Assembly: GCF_000315795.1 (NCBI RefSeq)
Contig: NZ_ANHY01000006.1
Span: 124,001 to 188,000 of the forward strand
DNA: 64,000 nucleotides
Direction of reading: 5' to 3'
Source: Caenispirillum salinarum AK4
GTDB lineage: Bacteria; Pseudomonadota; Alphaproteobacteria; Rhodospirillales; Rhodospirillaceae
The position numbers were made by a program, and so were the translations under genes. Positions 62,104 to 64,000 of this stretch are shown here, one piece after another (the stretch's first letter is position 1; every line of letters starts with the position of its first letter). Below the pieces are notes generated by a model. It searched no databases and was not told the origin of the DNA. It saw only the letters and a program-made list of their open reading frames with translations.

Positions 62104-63066
62104 ATGACCCCCTCCGATACGCCCGAGACCAACGACAACGAGCCTGTGCCGGAGGGCGCCGCCGAGGGGGCGAAGCCCACCCGCGCCGGCTTCATCGCCG
62201 TGCTGGGCGCGCCCAACGCCGGCAAGTCGACCCTGGTCAACACCATCATCGGCACCAAGGTCAGCATCGTATCGCCCAAGGTGCAGACGACGCGCTCCAT
62301 CGTGCGCGGCATCGCCATGGAAGGGCAGTCGCAGCTGATCTTCGTGGACACGCCGGGCATCTTCAAGCCCAACCGCCGCATGGAGCGCGCCATGGTGTCC
62401 GCCGCCTGGACGGGTGCGGCGGATGCCGACATGGTCATGCTGCTGGTGGACGCCCGCCGCGGCTTTTCCGAGGACGTCAAGGCCATCATCGACGGCCTGC
62501 TGGAGGCCAAGCGAAAGGCCGTGCTGGTCATCAACAAGGTCGATACCGTCGCCCGCCCGTCGCTGCTCGACCTCTCGGCGGACCTGTTCGACACGGGCGC
62601 GTTCTCCGACGTGTTCATGATTTCGGCGCTGAAGGGCGATGGCGTGCGCGACCTGGTGGACTACCTGGCTGCGCGGATGCCGGAAGGCCCTTGGCTGTTC
62701 CCCGAGGACGAGGTGTCGGACCTGCCGCAGCGCCTGCTGGCGGCCGAGATCACGCGCGAGAAGCTGTTCCTGAACCTGCACCAGGAGCTGCCCTACAGCG
62801 TTTCCATCGAAACCGAGGCGTGGGAGGAGCGCAAGGACGGCAGCGTGCGCATCGACCAGATCATCTACGTCATGCGCGACAGCCAGCGCTCCATCGTGCT
62901 CGGCAAGCAGGGCGCCCAGATCAAGCGTATCGGCGCGGCCGCGCGAACCGAACTGGAGGAGCTGCTGGAACGCCGCGTGCACCTGTTCCTGCACGTCAAG
63001 GTCGCCGAGGACTGGCACGAGCGGCGCGACCACTACATGGCTTGGGGCCTGGACTTCGACGCCTGA
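62104..63066 (+). CDS. era: GTPase Era
   Basis: GTPase needed for 16S rRNA maturation and 30S assembly. The 320-residue protein has the G1 loop LGAPNAGKSTLVNTIIG, then SPKVQTTRSIVRGIAMEG. G3 is DTPGIFKPN and G4 is INKVDTV. The C-terminal KH domain holds DQIIYVMRDSQRSIVLGKQG then AQIKRIGAAARTELEELL. The start is ATG 62104 or GTG 62098, the latter overlapping the rnc stop (GTGA). It has an acidic N-terminal extension of about 25 residues compared with Escherichia coli. Confidence 0.96.
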   Translation: MTPSDTPETNDNEPVPEGAAEGAKPTRAGFIAVLGAPNAGKSTLVNTIIGTKVSIVSPKVQTTRSIVRGIAMEGQSQLIFVDTPGIFKPNRRMERAMVSAAWTGAADADMVMLLVDARRGFSEDVKAIIDGLLEAKRKAVLVINKVDTVARPSLLDLSADLFDTGAFSDVFMISALKGDGVRDLVDYLAARMPEGPWLFPEDEVSDLPQRLLAAEITREKLFLNLHQELPYSVSIETEAWEERKDGSVRIDQIIYVMRDSQRSIVLGKQGAQIKRIGAAARTELEELLERRVHLFLHVKVAEDWHERRDHYMAWGLDFDA

Positions 63067-63089
63067 ACAGGCAGGGGAGACTAGACGCC

Positions 63090-63287
63090 ATGTCGCTGGC
63101 GCTGGGCATGATGGTTCTGGGACTGGGCGTGGTGCTTCTGGGCACCATGATAACCCTCCGCGATCGCCGCGCCCGGCGGGGCGCGACGCGAACGGCCGCC
63201 CAGGTCAACGCCGATGCCCTCCTGCTCGGATTCGGCGTTTCGGCCATGGTCCTGGGCCTGGGCGCGGTCGCCATCGGCGTGCTGTAG
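63090..63287 (+). CDS. Small two-helix membrane protein, 65 aa
   Basis: Starts at ATG 63090 after gcagggga. It encodes SLALGMMVLGLGVVLLGTMI, a helix, then a basic RDRRARRGATRTAAQ loop, then LLLGFGVSAMVLGLGAVAIG, a second helix. That gives a hairpin in the membrane with a positively charged turn, which should lie in the cytosol. I do not recognise the family. It lies in the 228-base space between era and recO, in the same direction, so it is probably co-transcribed with them. Confidence 0.6.
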   Translation: MSLALGMMVLGLGVVLLGTMITLRDRRARRGATRTAAQVNADALLLGFGVSAMVLGLGAVAIGVL

Positions 63288-63294
63288 GCCTCTC

Positions 63295-64000
63295 ATGGAC
63301 TGGCGGGACGAAGGCATCGTGCTGGCGGCCCGCCGCCATGGCGAGACCAGTGCCGTCGTCCACATCCTCACCCGCGCGCATGGCCGCCACGGCGGCCTGG
63401 TGCGCGGGGCATCGGGCAAGGCGGCGCGCGGGCTCTGGCAGCCGGGCAACCTGCTGGACGTCACCTGGCGCGGCCGGCTTGAAGAACACCTGGGCCAGTT
63501 CACCGGCGAGCTTCTGGATGCCCGCGTCGCCGGGCTGCTGGGCGATCGCGACCGGCTGGCCTGCCTGGCGTCGGTCTGTGCCCTGGCCGAGAACGCCCTG
63601 CCCGAGCGCGAGCCTCATCCCCTGCTGTTCGAGGGCCTGCGCCTGCTCATCGGTGCCCTGGCCCGCGATGACGAATGGGCTCCGCTGACGGTACGATGGG
63701 AGGCGGCGCTGATCGCCGAACTCGGCTACGGCCTGGATCTGTCCGAATGCGCGGCGACCGGGGCGACAGAGGGGCTGGAATGGGTCAGCCCGCGCACCGG
63801 ACGGGCGGTTTCGGACGAGGCGGGGGCTCCCTACGCCGACCGCCTGCTGCCTCTGCCGGGTTTCCTCATCGACGCCGAGGCGCCGACGGATCGGCCGGCG
63901 GTGGTGGCGGGGTTGCGGCTGACAGGATTCTTCCTAGAGCGGCGGCTGTTTCCCGCGCTGGGGCGGCCGGTTCCGCCGCAGCGGGCACGATTTCTTGACC
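63295..64000 (+). CDS. recO: DNA repair protein RecO (3' end off window)
   Basis: Mediator of RecA loading in the RecFOR pathway. The visible 235 codons begin MDWRDEGIVLAARRHGETSA, the start of the OB-fold domain, followed by AHGRHGGLVRGASGKAARGL and GNLLDVTWRGRLEEHLGQFT. WEAALIAELGYGLDLSECAA leads to the zinc-like region, where the usual four cysteines are not present in this version. The window ends inside the C-terminal part, probably close to the end of the protein. Order rnc-era-recO is standard. Confidence 0.93.
   Translation, partial: MDWRDEGIVLAARRHGETSAVVHILTRAHGRHGGLVRGASGKAARGLWQPGNLLDVTWRGRLEEHLGQFTGELLDARVAGLLGDRDRLACLASVCALAENALPEREPHPLLFEGLRLLIGALARDDEWAPLTVRWEAALIAELGYGLDLSECAATGATEGLEWVSPRTGRAVSDEAGAPYADRLLPLPGFLIDAEAPTDRPAVVAGLRLTGFFLERRLFPALGRPVPPQRARFLD

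Overview
The window is GC-rich, densely coded chromosomal DNA from an alphaproteobacterium, most likely a Rhodospirillales-type diazotroph; that placement is an inference. Support comes from the gene neighbourhoods yajC-secD-secF-Mth938, dgt-argS-SPOR-nagZ-scpA-scpB and folK-rpoZ-rel-pdxJ-acpS-lepB-rnc-era-recO, the cysteine-free L31 protein, and a nif accessory operon behind a NifA/sigma-54 promoter. I saw no rRNA, tRNA, CRISPR array, prophage or insertion sequence. The first gene (HdeD-like) and the last (recO) are cut by the window edges.

Layout. 1-13.1 kb: small unknown genes, an inositol-monophosphatase-like enzyme, a DUF815 ATPase, the yajC-secD-secF translocon operon, an OmpA lipoprotein, a DMT exporter, a PLP dehydratase/HAD dehalogenase pair and a lytic transglycosylase. 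13.3-22.4 kb: dapA-smpB, then a leftward operon dgt-argS-SPOR-nagZ-M50 protease-scpA-scpB linked by one-to-eleven-base overlaps or short gaps. 22.6-30.8 kb: iron-sulfur and nitrogen-fixation block. It holds erpA, a diheme c-type cytochrome read leftward, and the rightward operon iscA-nifU-nifS-nifV-cysE/nifW-parvulin. Upstream of that operon are a TGT-N10-ACA NifA site, an IHF-like site and a -24/-12 promoter. CysE and NifW lie in one uninterrupted reading frame, and a single-domain parvulin sits where NifM would be expected.

30.8-42.7 kb: malate synthase G, a DUF5872 basic protein, a class III nucleotidyl cyclase, rpmE, a MotA/ExbB-like plus MotB/OmpA-like stator pair with long coiled coils, a Pro/Ala-rich OmpA-like secreted protein, suhB, and divergent efp and epmA. 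42.8-44.3 kb: catalase. 44.4-54.3 kb: an ectoine/5-hydroxyectoine catabolic island. It has doeD- and doeC-like enzymes, an Lrp/AsnC regulator (doeX-like), doeB, the MocR regulator enuR, eutB, eutC and doeA. Together these can take hydroxyectoine to ectoine, N-acetyl-diaminobutyrate, diaminobutyrate, aspartate semialdehyde and aspartate. No uptake system, eutA or ectABC biosynthesis gene is present here.

54.4-64 kb: NYN-domain protein, folK, rpoZ, bifunctional rel (preceded by a possible 23-codon leader), DUF2062 protein, pdxJ, acpS, lepB, rnc, era, a 65-residue membrane protein and recO. Two gene-free stretches (14.7-15.0 and 47.4-47.8 kb) carry related short palindromic repeats. I find no wholly unknown multi-gene system. 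The least ordinary items are the CysE-NifW frame with its four-cysteine linker, the minimal NifM-position parvulin, the stator-like pair and the diheme cytochrome beside nif.
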